Shown here in pieces: positions 49,909 to 60,607 of a DNA stretch of 64,000 bases. The DNA lies in NCBI GenBank assembly GCA_020726505.1, contig JAHLEZ010000003.1, positions 3,472,001-3,536,000 on the forward strand. Direction: 5' to 3'. The notes under the pieces were generated by a model, which was given only the letters and a program-made list of their open reading frames with translations, ran no database searches and was not told the origin of the DNA. The DNA comes from Leptodontidium sp. MPI-SDFR-AT-0119. Lineage: Eukaryota; Ascomycota; Leotiomycetes; Helotiales; Leptodontidiaceae. The number at the start of each line of letters is the position of its first letter. Within the stretch, counting starts at the first letter, position 1. Both the position numbers and the translations under genes were made by a program.

Positions 49909-51415
49909 CGAGGAGGAAGAAAGGTTGGATGGCCTTGGCCTCAGATAACTCAGGTAGCATACTTGTAAGTACAGTACCTAGGTACACAGGTAGACGAGGG
50001 TAGAATATTCAGTCGATAGGTATCAACTGGGGGTCGAGATATATCGTCAAATGATTTTGTTAATCATAGAGACCTAGGTATCTGAGGTAGTAGACATGGG
50101 GGAGAAGGAGAGATGGCGAAGCCACGTGACCAGGTGATATCTTCCAGGTTCCATTTCCTGAAGCTCTGTCTTCTTGCCAAAGAGTCAACACAAGTATCAT
50201 CAATGAACGGATACATGCCGCCTCCAAGAACACTCTCAAACCCAACAAACCTAGGAGCAGCAGTTATTTACGCTACTGGGCCTACCGAGAGTGCCGAATC
50301 ACATGATGGGTACCCAGAACATTTCAGACCTGCCCAGTGAACCCCGCCTTGCAATGGACGTTGAATCAGGCTTCCAGCAAATATACTTTGCAGTGCCCTC
50401 TTTGGATCCAAGAGCCCTTCCGTAACGACCACTACCTAGGTGCTTGGCATTGCCGCGTTCTTGACTGCGCCTCGGGCACACGTACGAATGGCAATGAAGA
50501 TATTGCGTTGCCTGGCGGGCTGAAGGTTGTCACTGTCACCGACCGAGAGGTTCCGGCTCGTAATGACCGCGAATACTCCGTACTGTCGGCATACTGGTGC
50601 CATGGAAATGCAAACTTGCATTCTGGCTTTGGGATATAAAGTATAGATAGAGTAGGCAGGGAAGGAAGACTGGCTTGGAGGCATTGACAACATAGGAAGC
50701 CTTTCCATCTCCATCCTGCCTGCCTGCCTGCCATCAACCATTGCTGGAAGTTTTTTCCCCTCTCTTGCAAGAATCACTCGAAGCCCTGATAGAGGCAACT
50801 GATCGGGACTACTCAGCCTTCACATCTCGAGCATTGCCCGTGTTGTACGAGCTGCTCTGCTGTGCTGCATCGCTCAGTCTCTGTAGCGTAGCGTACCTAG
50901 GAGTGTGGTGAGGTCAGATCCCAAAATACATTTCGCCTCTGGTGTGTGAAGTTGCTTGGAAGACCTCTGCCACCACAGAGAGAAGTTCAAGGTTGCTGAC
51001 GCTGACTCTCTGCCACACCCAAAGTTCGCTGATCGTTGGTTCTTGACCAATTACCGCACGGAATTTCCCCTGATCTGTGGCTAAGCCGGTGCTGCAGACG
51101 GGCGTTCCTGGCGCCGGTTGATTAGCCTGGGACACGAGCTGTCTGGTCCAGTCCCCTTCAAGACAGAGACACTTCCTGCAACACCCACCCACCAAGCTTC
51201 TCTTCTCCTGACCAGACAAATACAACCCTCCTTCTCCAACAGCAACAACCACCAACTGCCGCCAAAGACTCTATATACTATACTATACTATACCACTGTC
51301 TGCAGCCAGCCATTCATTCGCACATAGCAAACCGGCAATTGCAGCGAGAACGGGGCGATAAGATTGCTCCGGGTGCGGATCATAAAACAACGTTAAGGGG
51401 GTCAACCTTGTCAAG
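49909..51415. other. Intergenic region
   Basis: 3' flank of the NLR, with TAGGTA-like runs around 49970-50090, then the promoter and long 5' UTR of the syntaxin gene. Frames here lack domains. Confidence 0.5.
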
Positions 51416-53015
51416 ATGAGTGTATGTTTCAACCTCTTTCTCTTCCGTGTTTTGCCTCGACTGTGCTTCATCCTTCTCGTCCTTTCTTCTCTTGACATAC
51501 TGCATCTGGGCAAAAACAATCTGCAAATAAACCCCGACAAAGTTCAAGTTCCTCTGGTAGAAACTTTATATACTAACAATCATGTCACAGTACGGGTCAG
51601 TTCTCCTTCCAGCCTCGATTTCTCCCGACACGGTCGCACGACGAGTCCGCCGAGTTTCCCAACAAGCCATAACTATTCCGACTGGGACAATTGTACTGAT
51701 ATGAGCGTGGAACAGATATGGAAGATCGGGTGCCAACCCTTATGATCAGAGAGATGGACAGACTGCACAGTATCAACAACCTGCTTACGGTGGTGCAACA
51801 TCGCCACAATATGGAGGCCAACAATATGCTGCACCAGCAATGGGACGAGACGACTATGCCGGTTAGTCTATCATGCTTCCAAGATACACCTAAAGGAGGA
51901 CTTACTAACATGCCTTCTTTCTCACAGGCCAGAATGTTGAGATGGAACCCCTCGCGCAAAACGGCTCGCAGTTTGGACGACAAGCAGATCCCAACGCAAT
52001 CCTCAATGCATGCCGCGATGTCGATAGAGGTATTCAAGAGATCAAGGAGGCAATGAGGCGACTGGCTATTCCACAACAACACGCTCTTGACGACCCTGGA
52101 TCAAACTCAAGCTCCGACCTAGGAAATGCGAACAGTGAGATTATGGCCATGTTCCGCAACCTGACTGGCAAAGTCAAGGAAATCAAGCAAAAACCAGATT
52201 CCGGATCCCCCCGAAACTCTGCCCAAGTTGGAAAAGTTGATCGCGATTTGAAGGAGTGCAGACAGAAATATCTCCAGCTTGATGCTGAGTTCAACAACAA
52301 AGTCAAGGAGCAAGCTATGCGTCAATACCGAATTGTTCGACCGGATGCCACAGAGCAAGAAGTTCGAGCTGCAGCTGAAGATCCCAACCAGCAAATGTTC
52401 TCTCAAGCACTCATGCAGAGCGATCGCCGAGGTCAATCCCGAGCTGTGCTTTCTGCTGTCCAGGACCGAAATGCTGCCATCAAGAAGATTGAGAGCCAGA
52501 TGATCGAGCTTGCGGAGATGTTCCAGGACATGGACAACTTGGTCGTGCAACAAGAGGCAGCAGTCGTCAACATTGAGATGAAGGGAGAGGAGGTTGTTGA
52601 CAACATGGACAAAGGAAACGAGCAGATTGGAACTGCAATTCAAAGTGCCAGGAACACGAGAAAGTGGAAATGGTGGTGCTTGGGCATCTGTGGTATGTCA
52701 CCCCTTGCTTCACCGCATTCCTCGTATATATGCAGAACCCATTCTAACCCACCCTCAGTCCTCATCATCATCATTATCGTTGTTGTCATCCTCATCTACA
52801 AATTTGTCATTCAAAACAACAACGGCGGCGGCGGCGGCAATGCAAAGCGCTTCATCCTATCCGAGACCATTCCGTTCGAAAAGCTCACCAGTGCACACCC
52901 AGTCATCTCAGGCCAACCCTGGGCAAACGAAGATGCCGTCGTAGCCGGAAAATCCTTTATACCATCCGATGGTGTCGTCCCAACCCTGAAGAAATTCCGT
53001 CGTTTCGCCGCATAA
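51416..53015 (+). CDS. Plasma-membrane syntaxin (Sso1/Sso2-type Qa-SNARE)
   Basis: Core exons are 51716-51861, 51928-52692 and 52759-53015. A Gly/Tyr/Gln-rich N-terminus is followed by QNVEMEPL, the Habc helices (ADPNAILNACRDVDRGIQE), the SNARE helix (MFQDMDNLVVQQEAAVVNIE) and a basic WKWWCLGIC before the membrane anchor. The protein docks secretory vesicles at the plasma membrane with SNAP-25 and synaptobrevin partners. The start is ambiguous. Either ATG at 51582 opens an exon ending at 51595 (393 residues), or ATG at 51416 opens a 6-nt exon that splices over a GTATGT..TACTAAC..CAG intron into a 5-nt exon TACGG (51591-51595; 392 residues). Both keep frame. After the anchor about 60 further residues follow, including five Gly and a KR pair, which is unusual for a syntaxin. 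Confidence 0.9.
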
Positions 53016-53962
53016 ACCTCTAATATATAAACCGGTCCCGAGTTTCGCAAGAGGGGTGCTGGGCACATGAATGCATATACATACTTCCTTTTCCACGTCT
53101 CGTTTTCCTCGTTCTTGTCGGTTAAAAATCATTTCCGTATATTCGCATAGAGCACACCCGATGAAAGGTTGTGGCTCGCCTGCGAGCATTTGCAAGGCGT
53201 TCGTTGTTGCTAGTTTTTGTTGTTATTGTTGTTTCCAAGCTTGGTTGGTCTTTTCAACCCGATCAAATCCGGTCTGGTCTGCTGTTTTAGGTTGTCTCTC
53301 GAGGACAGATCCAGGATTTTCCTCATTTTTTCCTGTATGAGTAAATACCATCGAGCCGCTCGCTTTTCCTTTGCTTTGTGTTTTTCTGGAGGATCAGAGG
53401 AGAGGAGAAGGACGTATAGTCTCTTGAGATTTGAGACTTGCTGGAGGCTTTTTATGTGAGAAGTGACAGGTGGATTGCTGGTTCGCTTCTGAGATATTGT
53501 GGGCGGGTAAAGAGAAGGTCTCGTTGCGATGCAGTCGGAGATATCGAGATGCACTGGCGGGGGAGCGAGATAACATCGTACATCAAGCGAGGATGGAAGG
53601 AAGAGATTGTTAGATAGGAACGTTTAATCCGATTTTCGTTTCTCTTGACTTGCTCTTGACTTTTGCTCGTTTTTCTCTTAAACTCTCTCTTGACTTTCTC
53701 CTAACTATCTCTCGACTGTCGTTTCTCTTAACACTGCCTTGTTTTACTCCCTTACTTCTTGCCCTAAACTAACTCTTAATAACCGATACTAATCACGTCA
53801 CACCCGCAGGTGAGGTATGTAATATTATCGATTACAAGGTTGTGGAGGGCAAGACAGTAGTATATAGCATAGTGCGTTCGTCCTTTGCGATAAATGCTCT
53901 GATACATGACATGACTCTGCAGAGCAGGTAAGAGGTTATTATGAGAGTTTCGCATCTCTTTC

Positions 53963-54015
53963 AGAGAGAGAGAGAGAGAGAAAGAGAGATAGATAGAGAG
54001 AGAGAGAGAGAGAGA
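53963..54015. repeat. GA microsatellite with GATA interruptions
   Basis: AG dinucleotide repeats with a GATAGATAG interruption in the middle. Simple repeat, slippage-prone. Confidence 0.85.
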
Positions 54016-54245
54016 TTTCCCGTTCTAGGAAACATCTACCCCGAAAAACAAACTCATTCCAGCTCCGACTCCAGCTCCATCAAGCTCTCCATACCTAAGT
54101 ACTCTCTCAAGTCAATAAGTAAGGGAGGACAATAAATAGCTTCGAAACTAAACTCGAGACAGAAGATGATAGATATTGAACACTCGGCTGGCGGACCGCT
54201 TTGCTGTGATAGAATCAATCCGTACCACCAGGTATATAAGTACAC

Positions 54246-54273
54246 CAAAAAAAAAAGAATCCCCCCCCCCCCC
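54246..54273. repeat. Poly-A then poly-C run
   Basis: An A run of about 11 followed after GAAT by a C run of 13. A place where sequencing length may be unsure. Confidence 0.8.
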
Positions 54274-54533
54274 AATCGCCGTAAGTAGAACGCCATTATC
54301 ATATCTAAAAACCACACGGCGCAAATGCGTCATGATATAGATGTAGAAGCGCCAGGTTAAACTCAGAAACCGTAGCGCGTGCGTCTTATTTTACTGAGTA
54401 TGTAAGACCGGCGAAAACAGATGCGGAGAGAAGTATAAAGAGAAAAACGGAGAAGAAGAAGAATATTCAAAAAGTCTGAACAACTGCTCTGGGAGCTGAG
54501 AGGAGCTGGATGACCGAGATCTCCTTCTCTAAA

Positions 54534-55763
54534 TCAGCTCTTGTCCCCATCCAGCAAACTCTCTCTACTCCCTCTCTGGACAATACGTCTCAGCATCCCC
54601 ATCTTCCTATCGAAGCCCTCCATCAGGGCCTGCATCTCCTCCTCTCCCATCCCGCTCCCACTAACATTCGCACTCCCAGCATCACCTTCCCTCTCCTTCC
54701 CCTTGCCTTTCCCAGAAGTTCCGGCTCCGGCTCCGACACCGATACCCAACCCAGCTCCAGCACTAGTAGGCTCACCAAAATCCAACCCCACGCCTTCAAT
54801 CCTCAACATCAATCCACCAGCCAACTCCCCCCTCCCACCCTCACTCTCCGCACCATCTTTATCCCACGTCGGCGCCTTGCCAATCTCCGCGCTCAAGACC
54901 TGCCACGAAGGACTCAAACTACTGACACCCGTAACGGCATCGCCAGTCTCATTCACATCGACAATAACAACCCTTTCTTCCCTTCCCGTGGCTCCTCTCT
55001 CCTTGTCCTTCTGCTTGTCCCTAAGCTTTGCTCTCGATCGTTCACTCCGTATCCTGGTCCCATCCCTCCGAAACGTCGCACTACTCCCACTACTCGTCTC
55101 CCCCTCCCCCTCATCCTCCTCTCCCTCTCCTTCTCCTTCTCCTTCTCCCACTTCCCCATCCGCATCGCCCACACCCTCCCCCTCCCGATCCATAGCTCTC
55201 AACAACGCCCCCGTCAAAACCTCACTAACATCATCATCTGCAAAAATATAATGGACCTGTGACGGATGATGCGTGCTCTGCTCTCCACCGCTCAAATCAT
55301 TGACGAGCGTGAAGAACGGCGTGAAAGGCGGCCTCTCGCGCTCTACTTCTGTCCCTGTCTCTGCCTTGGGGTGGTCTTGTAACGCTGTATTCTGGCTTGT
55401 GGATTGTGCTAGGGCGGTGGAGAATGGTGGGTTGTTCGAATTCGATGATGAGGGATGGCGTGTCGTTATTACAGGTCGTGGATGTGGTTTTGAGGAGGGG
55501 ATGGGTGGTGGTGGCATGGCTTTCGTGTCTGCGTTTGTTTGTAAGGTGAGAGATGTTTTGCGAGCTAATTCTGGAGAGGGATTTCTCGTGCTATTTTCGC
55601 TTTCGTTTTCGGTTTCTGGTTTGGCAGTGCTGCTGGGACTGGTATTTGGATCACGCCCTTTTGATTCGAGATTCGTGAGGCTGTGGAGGGCGGTTGGGGA
55701 AGACGGAGGAGGAGGGTCTTTGCCTGGAGGTGGGGATGTAGGTATTGAGGGTTGGGTGGACAT
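54534..55763 (-). CDS. Conserved-looking acidic protein of unknown function
   Basis: Single-exon frame of 409 residues. A Pro/Ser/Thr-rich disordered N-terminus (about 1-140) leads into a compact block, PPFTPFFTLVNDLSGGE then VHYIFADDDVSEVLTGALLRA, followed by an acidic Glu/Gly run, then VVIVDVNETGDAVTGV and LSPSWQVLSAEIGKAPTWD, and a Gly/Ala-rich tail with MGMLRRIVQRG. I recall a fungal protein group with the PFFTLV..VHYIF..DD block and no assigned role; that recollection is not checked. No signal peptide or membrane helix. Nuclear or cytosolic location is a guess. High codon bias for C-ending codons and the low-complexity composition create long shadow frames on the other strand. Confidence 0.65.
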   Translation of the reverse strand: MSTQPSIPTSPPPGKDPPPPSSPTALHSLTNLESKGRDPNTSPSSTAKPETENESENSTRNPSPELARKTSLTLQTNADTKAMPPPPIPSSKPHPRPVITTRHPSSSNSNNPPFSTALAQSTSQNTALQDHPKAETGTEVERERPPFTPFFTLVNDLSGGEQSTHHPSQVHYIFADDDVSEVLTGALLRAMDREGEGVGDADGEVGEGEGEGEGEEDEGEGETSSGSSATFRRDGTRIRSERSRAKLRDKQKDKERGATGREERVVIVDVNETGDAVTGVSSLSPSWQVLSAEIGKAPTWDKDGAESEGGRGELAGGLMLRIEGVGLDFGEPTSAGAGLGIGVGAGAGTSGKGKGKEREGDAGSANVSGSGMGEEEMQALMEGFDRKMGMLRRIVQRGSRESLLDGDKS

Positions 55764-56814
55764 CGTGTGTTGTGTTGTGCTGTTTTGATAGAGGAATAGA
55801 AGAATGTGTTTCTGAAGCTGTGCTGGGGTTGTGGTGATGGAGGATATACACAGTGCTTGAAGGGTTTAGATGGTAATGAAGTCAGATGGAGTGAGTGAGT
55901 TGAAGCTCGCGAGGCTGGCCTGGACCTTTTCGGTATTGGCACCTCACCCAGCTCCGATAAGAGGTGCCTGGGGCTTATCTTAGCTCGTTTCGCTTAGTCA
56001 TTCCATGTCAACAGTTCAACAAACTCCTGTCCCGTCCCTCAGAACGCTGTTGTTGTTGTTGCTGGAACGCTCATCTCAGAAGTTTTACGTCTCCTTCATA
56101 TAATATGAATCTGTTCCGTAAACCATCTTTCCTCAGTTCCTAGTTCAGTCAACAACTCCCATGGGATGAGATCCGGAAACACACCTGAATCTTGTTAGGC
56201 GTGAGGGATTCAGATGCACCACTCCAACTTCAATCAAGACATGATTTATTTATTTCAAGATAAATGAGGTAGAACCGAGCTAATCTCCCGCGGGGCTTTC
56301 CGTCCAAGGTCATATTGTTTTCTATACCAGGGTATGGCATTTTCTAATCTTAAAACCCAACCCAACCATCGATGTCTAGTTCACTCTCTGCAAGCCCCCT
56401 TTACCCTCCGCCTCCGGCACCAAGTTGTTCTGAACTTCACGTACACTCCCGTTACTTGATCTCCCTTCCCAGAAATCTAAAATCCATGTTATACTACAGA
56501 TTTCTTTGAGATCTCGTATGATATTCCTTACCAAGAAACCTTCTTTTAGTTCTCTTGTCTCCAATCCTTTTTCTCACACCACGCACGTCTACATTCACCA
56601 TCACCGCATGGAAACCATGAAATCTTCAAATGTCACATTATAAACAGCATGGCATTTTATCTCTAGAATCTAAAAACCCATCATGCACCCGTCAACTATA
56701 CCCGCTGTTTACTTCATTTCATTTCATTTTGCTTTCCATTCGGTTCAAAGGCATTTCGTTTCATTTCATTACCATATCCCACCCAGACCCATTTCCAGTT
56801 CTAGAGACTCCAAT
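55764..56814. other. Intergenic region
   Basis: Upstream of the acidic protein and 3' flank of the protease. T/C-rich; no gene supported. Confidence 0.5.
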
Positions 56815-58601
56815 TTACAAAAAAGCAAAGACTCCTGTTCCCACGCCCATCATACCCAAGGAAACAACGCCAACAACAACTCTAGACCAAGCGAATGGCT
56901 CAGGTCCAGCACCTGCGGCGCTCTTCTTGGTACTGGTGGAACTACTCGAGCCCGTGCCTGCAGCGGCAAATCCGCTGGCGGCATTCAGGCCGGTAGCTGT
57001 GGGGTTGTAGGTTGGTGCTGCTGCTCCTGTACCGGCTGCAGCGCCGCCAGAAACTCGTGGTGCTCCGGTGGCGGTCTGAGTTACGGCTGCGATGCCGGAT
57101 GCTGAAACTGCGTTGGGGATGGCTGCTCCAGAACTGCCAAACGAGACGACTTTCGAGTCTGTTGAGTTGAAGTCGGTCTGAGCCAATGCGATCTGGTTGT
57201 TCTCAAGATCGTAGACTGCGTAGGCAGATCGGAGGAAGGTATCACCGAATAGGACGGGAAGATCCCCGGCTGGTTGGATACCAAGTTGGCAGGCTTCTTG
57301 ACCGTTGGTGTATTTTGGTGTACGACCACTGGTGAGAGTCAACGGGAGGACGAGGTCAGAAACTTGGACTTTGATGACTGGTCCTCCTGTGCCACCAAAT
57401 CCGTAGTTGAGAGTTCCGTCAACCTTGGCCAGATCGCAAGGAACGATGATGGCACCAAGTTGATTGGAAACGGTAGCTCCTAGCTCCTCGAAGACCATAG
57501 CAGCGACATCATCTGGGAGAAGAGTGATGGTGGTTCCGGAATCGAGAATTGCAGCTACAGCATAATCATCTGGAGTCAACTGATCGGTTCCTGAAGGGCT
57601 GGTTGCGGAAAGCGAAGTGAAAGCTACAGTGAAGGATGTAACACGGCCGCTTCTCGAGCTAGGATATACATCGATCGAGATCAGATCACCGGTATACTTT
57701 GCCGTATCTACACCCCCAAAGAGAATAGATCCAGTACTTGATTCTACTCCAAATTAGCCACAATACATTTCCAGGAATCTCAAGAACACTTACGCAGATC
57801 GTTCAACCACAAGCTATAAGCAGCAGATTTGATTAAACCCTGATTCACCATCGCCAGAGGCAAGTTGGGATAAATCGTACCGTTTCCAGTATCAATGTTG
57901 GCCTCGGAAGTGTTGTATCCAATACCCATAATACCAGTACCAATGGTCGTATCCAACGCAATACCCATCTGGAACTGCTGAAGCGCACCTCCACCAATGG
58001 AAAACGTATCCTGGAAGTAATCACCGGCCGCACCCGTACCATCTACGTAGGAGATATTGAACTCGTTCTCGCCGACATCGAGGAAGGTTGATGATTTTTG
58101 GTAATCAACTACAGAGAATTGAGTTAGCTTGATTCATCCTACAGCAAAGAATCAAAACCCAGCAATTCCAGATCTAGATTGAATATGTATATGAATATGT
58201 ATATGAATATGTATATGAATATGTATATGCAGGAAACACTCACATTGACCATTTGGGCAACCTCCCTCTCTCGAATTCGAGCACAACGCAGCCTCAGCAG
58301 CAGGAACCCAAACATCCGAACTACCGGTATCGATCTGCAGAGCCAGAGCCTGACCCGGGGTGCCTACAGTGACATTGGCGAAGTAGAGACCTTGGATACG
58401 GGCATTCGTCAGGTCGGCGGTGACTGTATCGGCGCGCTCGAAGAGACCACGCTTGTTGAGGGCTCGGCCGCGGAGAGAGGCTTCTCGTTGTTGCAGCTGG
58501 GCGATCTGTGCACTGGGGGAGCGGGCGATATCGAATTGGACGGTGTTGGCTGTTGCGAGAGGGAGGAGGATGAGGAGGGAGAGGAGGTTGAGGGGAGCCA
58601 T
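56815..58601 (-). CDS. Yapsin-type aspartic protease, secreted and GPI-anchored
   Basis: Exons 58601-58244, 58108-57794 and 57743-56815 give 533 residues in phase. A signal peptide (MAPLNLLSLLILLPLATA) and a propeptide ending in a Kex2-like KR at about 50-51 precede the mature A1 peptidase. Both catalytic aspartates are present: DTGSSDVW at 91-98 and LDSGTTITLL at about 291-300, along with the flap-region YVDGTGAAGDY. The C-terminus has a Ser/Thr/Gly/Ala-rich stretch and a hydrophobic end (VVVGVVSLGMMGVGTGVFAFL), as in GPI-anchored yapsins, which trim wall and surface proteins. Intron 1 (58243-58109) carries a perfect 12-bp tandem repeat. Substrates are not known from sequence. Confidence 0.92.
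58181..58228. repeat. 12-bp minisatellite GAATATGTATAT x4 in protease intron 1
   Basis: Four perfect copies lie inside the 135-bp first intron of the aspartic protease, taking up about a third of it. Read through on the minus strand they would encode alternating His-Ile, but they are removed by splicing in my model. Confidence 0.9.
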
Positions 58602-60607
58602 GGTTGCGGCGCTTGCTTGCTTGCAAGTTGGGAGTGAGGCTGGGAGGTTGAGGAAGGAGAGATCGACGAAGGGTGGAGTGAGGTGCGATCAACCTTGAGA
58701 GAGAAAAAGTGAAGGAGATCAAAAGGTGAAGCAAGCAAATATGTATTTAGGTATGAGAGGAAGAGAGGAAGAGAGAGAGCAACAAAGAAAACAAAACGAC
58801 GGGGAGGCGAAAGGTGAAAGGGGAGGGAGTGAGGCTGATGAAGTAGCGTGGGTTCAGTGAGTGTGCCTAGACCTGGAACCTGAAATGGCGCTTCTGACTG
58901 CGCTTCGATGACGCTGGTTTGAGTACTAGAAACTGGGGTTGGCGGGCAAATCAGCAGCCAAGCTTCCAGTCAGCCACGGGTATGCAGTGTGGGGAGGGTG
59001 TTTTTTTACTGTTCTTGAATTACTAACAATCAATGACGACAATGAACATGTGTTTAATTATTAGATAGTTCCAAAGTACCTACTCTGTACCTAGGCTAGG
59101 TATCTTCCCAGAACATGAAGAGGTGCAAAACCCAATACCCGCACCGTCCGACTCTTATTCCAGACAAGCCTCTCGCGCCCAGGATTGGCACATGCTTGCC
59201 CCCTGTTCTGTGCGCAGTGTCAGGAAGCGCTGGGATGGCTCTGCTCTAGGCTTCCATTTCGTCAGTTCTACCTGTTATAAGACCAACTTAAGAAACTCTC
59301 TCAAATCATTTGCCTTATTTCTACTAGCATAATTAATATGGCAGTGACTCTCCACCAGCATATACAATCTCATCTCATCTCACACAATCGTACAAACTAC
59401 CTACGTAAACTTGGGGTCATCATACACCACTCACCCACTCACTCACAGTCACAGTCACACAGGCACAAAACCCGCCAGCCTGCCTATCCGCCTTATCAAA
59501 AGGAGAATAAGATAATGCAAAACATGCGTAATCCTGCCCTGCCCTGCTGTGCTCCATCCAATCCGATACTCGCACAATGTAACACCAACACCAACTGCAA
59601 CACCAAGTTTCAAATGCCAAGCCCCGTCAGAAAAAGCTTACCTACCTGGTAGATACCTACAAATACCTCAGAACAGATGCCAAGAATATCCATCCCAAAC
59701 TCCAACCTCCTTTCCAACCTGCGCTTTTGATCTCTCTCTATTTATTTCTTATGTACGCAATAATAATTATTCAACTTGGTGTGTATGTCATGTAAGTTGA
59801 TAAGAAGATGCCTTCCCCTCCATTTTCTGGCTTCGATTCCAAATCCCATCCCATTCCATCCCATGAAACATTCCAACAAGCCTCCCAGGATCCCACGTTG
59901 CCGGACACGGAATCAACAGCCGAAGCGAGACCAAGCCAGCTGAGCCAGAGTGGCGGTGCAATGCAAGCATGCCTGCATCTACGGAGTACTGTAGCTCCAA
60001 CCCATCACAACATGGAGAGCTGGAACTGTTGGTTGGTTGGTTGATTGGTATTTTAAATTTGAACAAAACAAGAGCGGAGGGGAAAAGACAAGAAGCTCTC
60101 TCTCATTGACAGCAGACAGACATCCATCTGAGGAAAGTTCTACGTTATATAAGTAAGATATTTATTTTCCTTGCTGTAAACACAACACCCGATCAAAAAC
60201 CACCATTCGTTTGCAAGAGAGACGAGATGAGATAGATATATAAAACCAGGAAGATTAGAATGACTTTGAAATTAATCCCGCATGCTCAGTCCAAGTGATC
60301 TTCCACTGGTATCTGAGATGTGATGTGCACTCGATACTTCACACACATCCTCATTAGCCCTTCCGCGTAAGCCATTCGCCACATCGGATCACATCACAGT
60401 ACACCTAACCCACCGCATCAAAAGAATCTATGATACTTTTCTACCAACCATAACGCTATGCTACAATAGAACACAGTGCACACAATTCCATCATACACTC
60501 CCCATGCCTCCCTATCCTACCCCTTTCCTTCCTTCCCTCCCTCTCTCATCCCCCATTCCAAGTAACCGAAACCCACCCCTCGCCAACACCCCACCCACCA
60601 CCCCCAA
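58602..60607. other. Intergenic region (about 2 kb)
   Basis: Promoter of the protease and 3' flank of the ZZ/EF-hand gene. C/T-rich stretches; short frames only. Nothing supported. Confidence 0.5.

Larger units (their letters stand above)
53016..54533. other. Intergenic region with convergent 3' flanks
   Basis: T-rich 3' flank of the syntaxin, then simple repeats: a GA tract at 53963-54015, and an A run followed by a C run at about 54246-54273. No gene seen. Confidence 0.5.

Noticed and set aside
51416..51745. 109-codon frame MSVCFNLFLF at the syntaxin start
   Set aside because: Mostly reads the pyrimidine-rich first intron of the syntaxin gene.
54510..55262. Long plus-strand frames (250 and 236 codons) opposite the acidic protein
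   Set aside because: They have Pro/Ser/Leu low-complexity composition typical of antisense to a codon-biased gene, and no domain.
58321..58734. 137-codon minus-strand frame over the protease start
   Set aside because: Wrong frame of the aspartic protease exon 1 and its 5' UTR.
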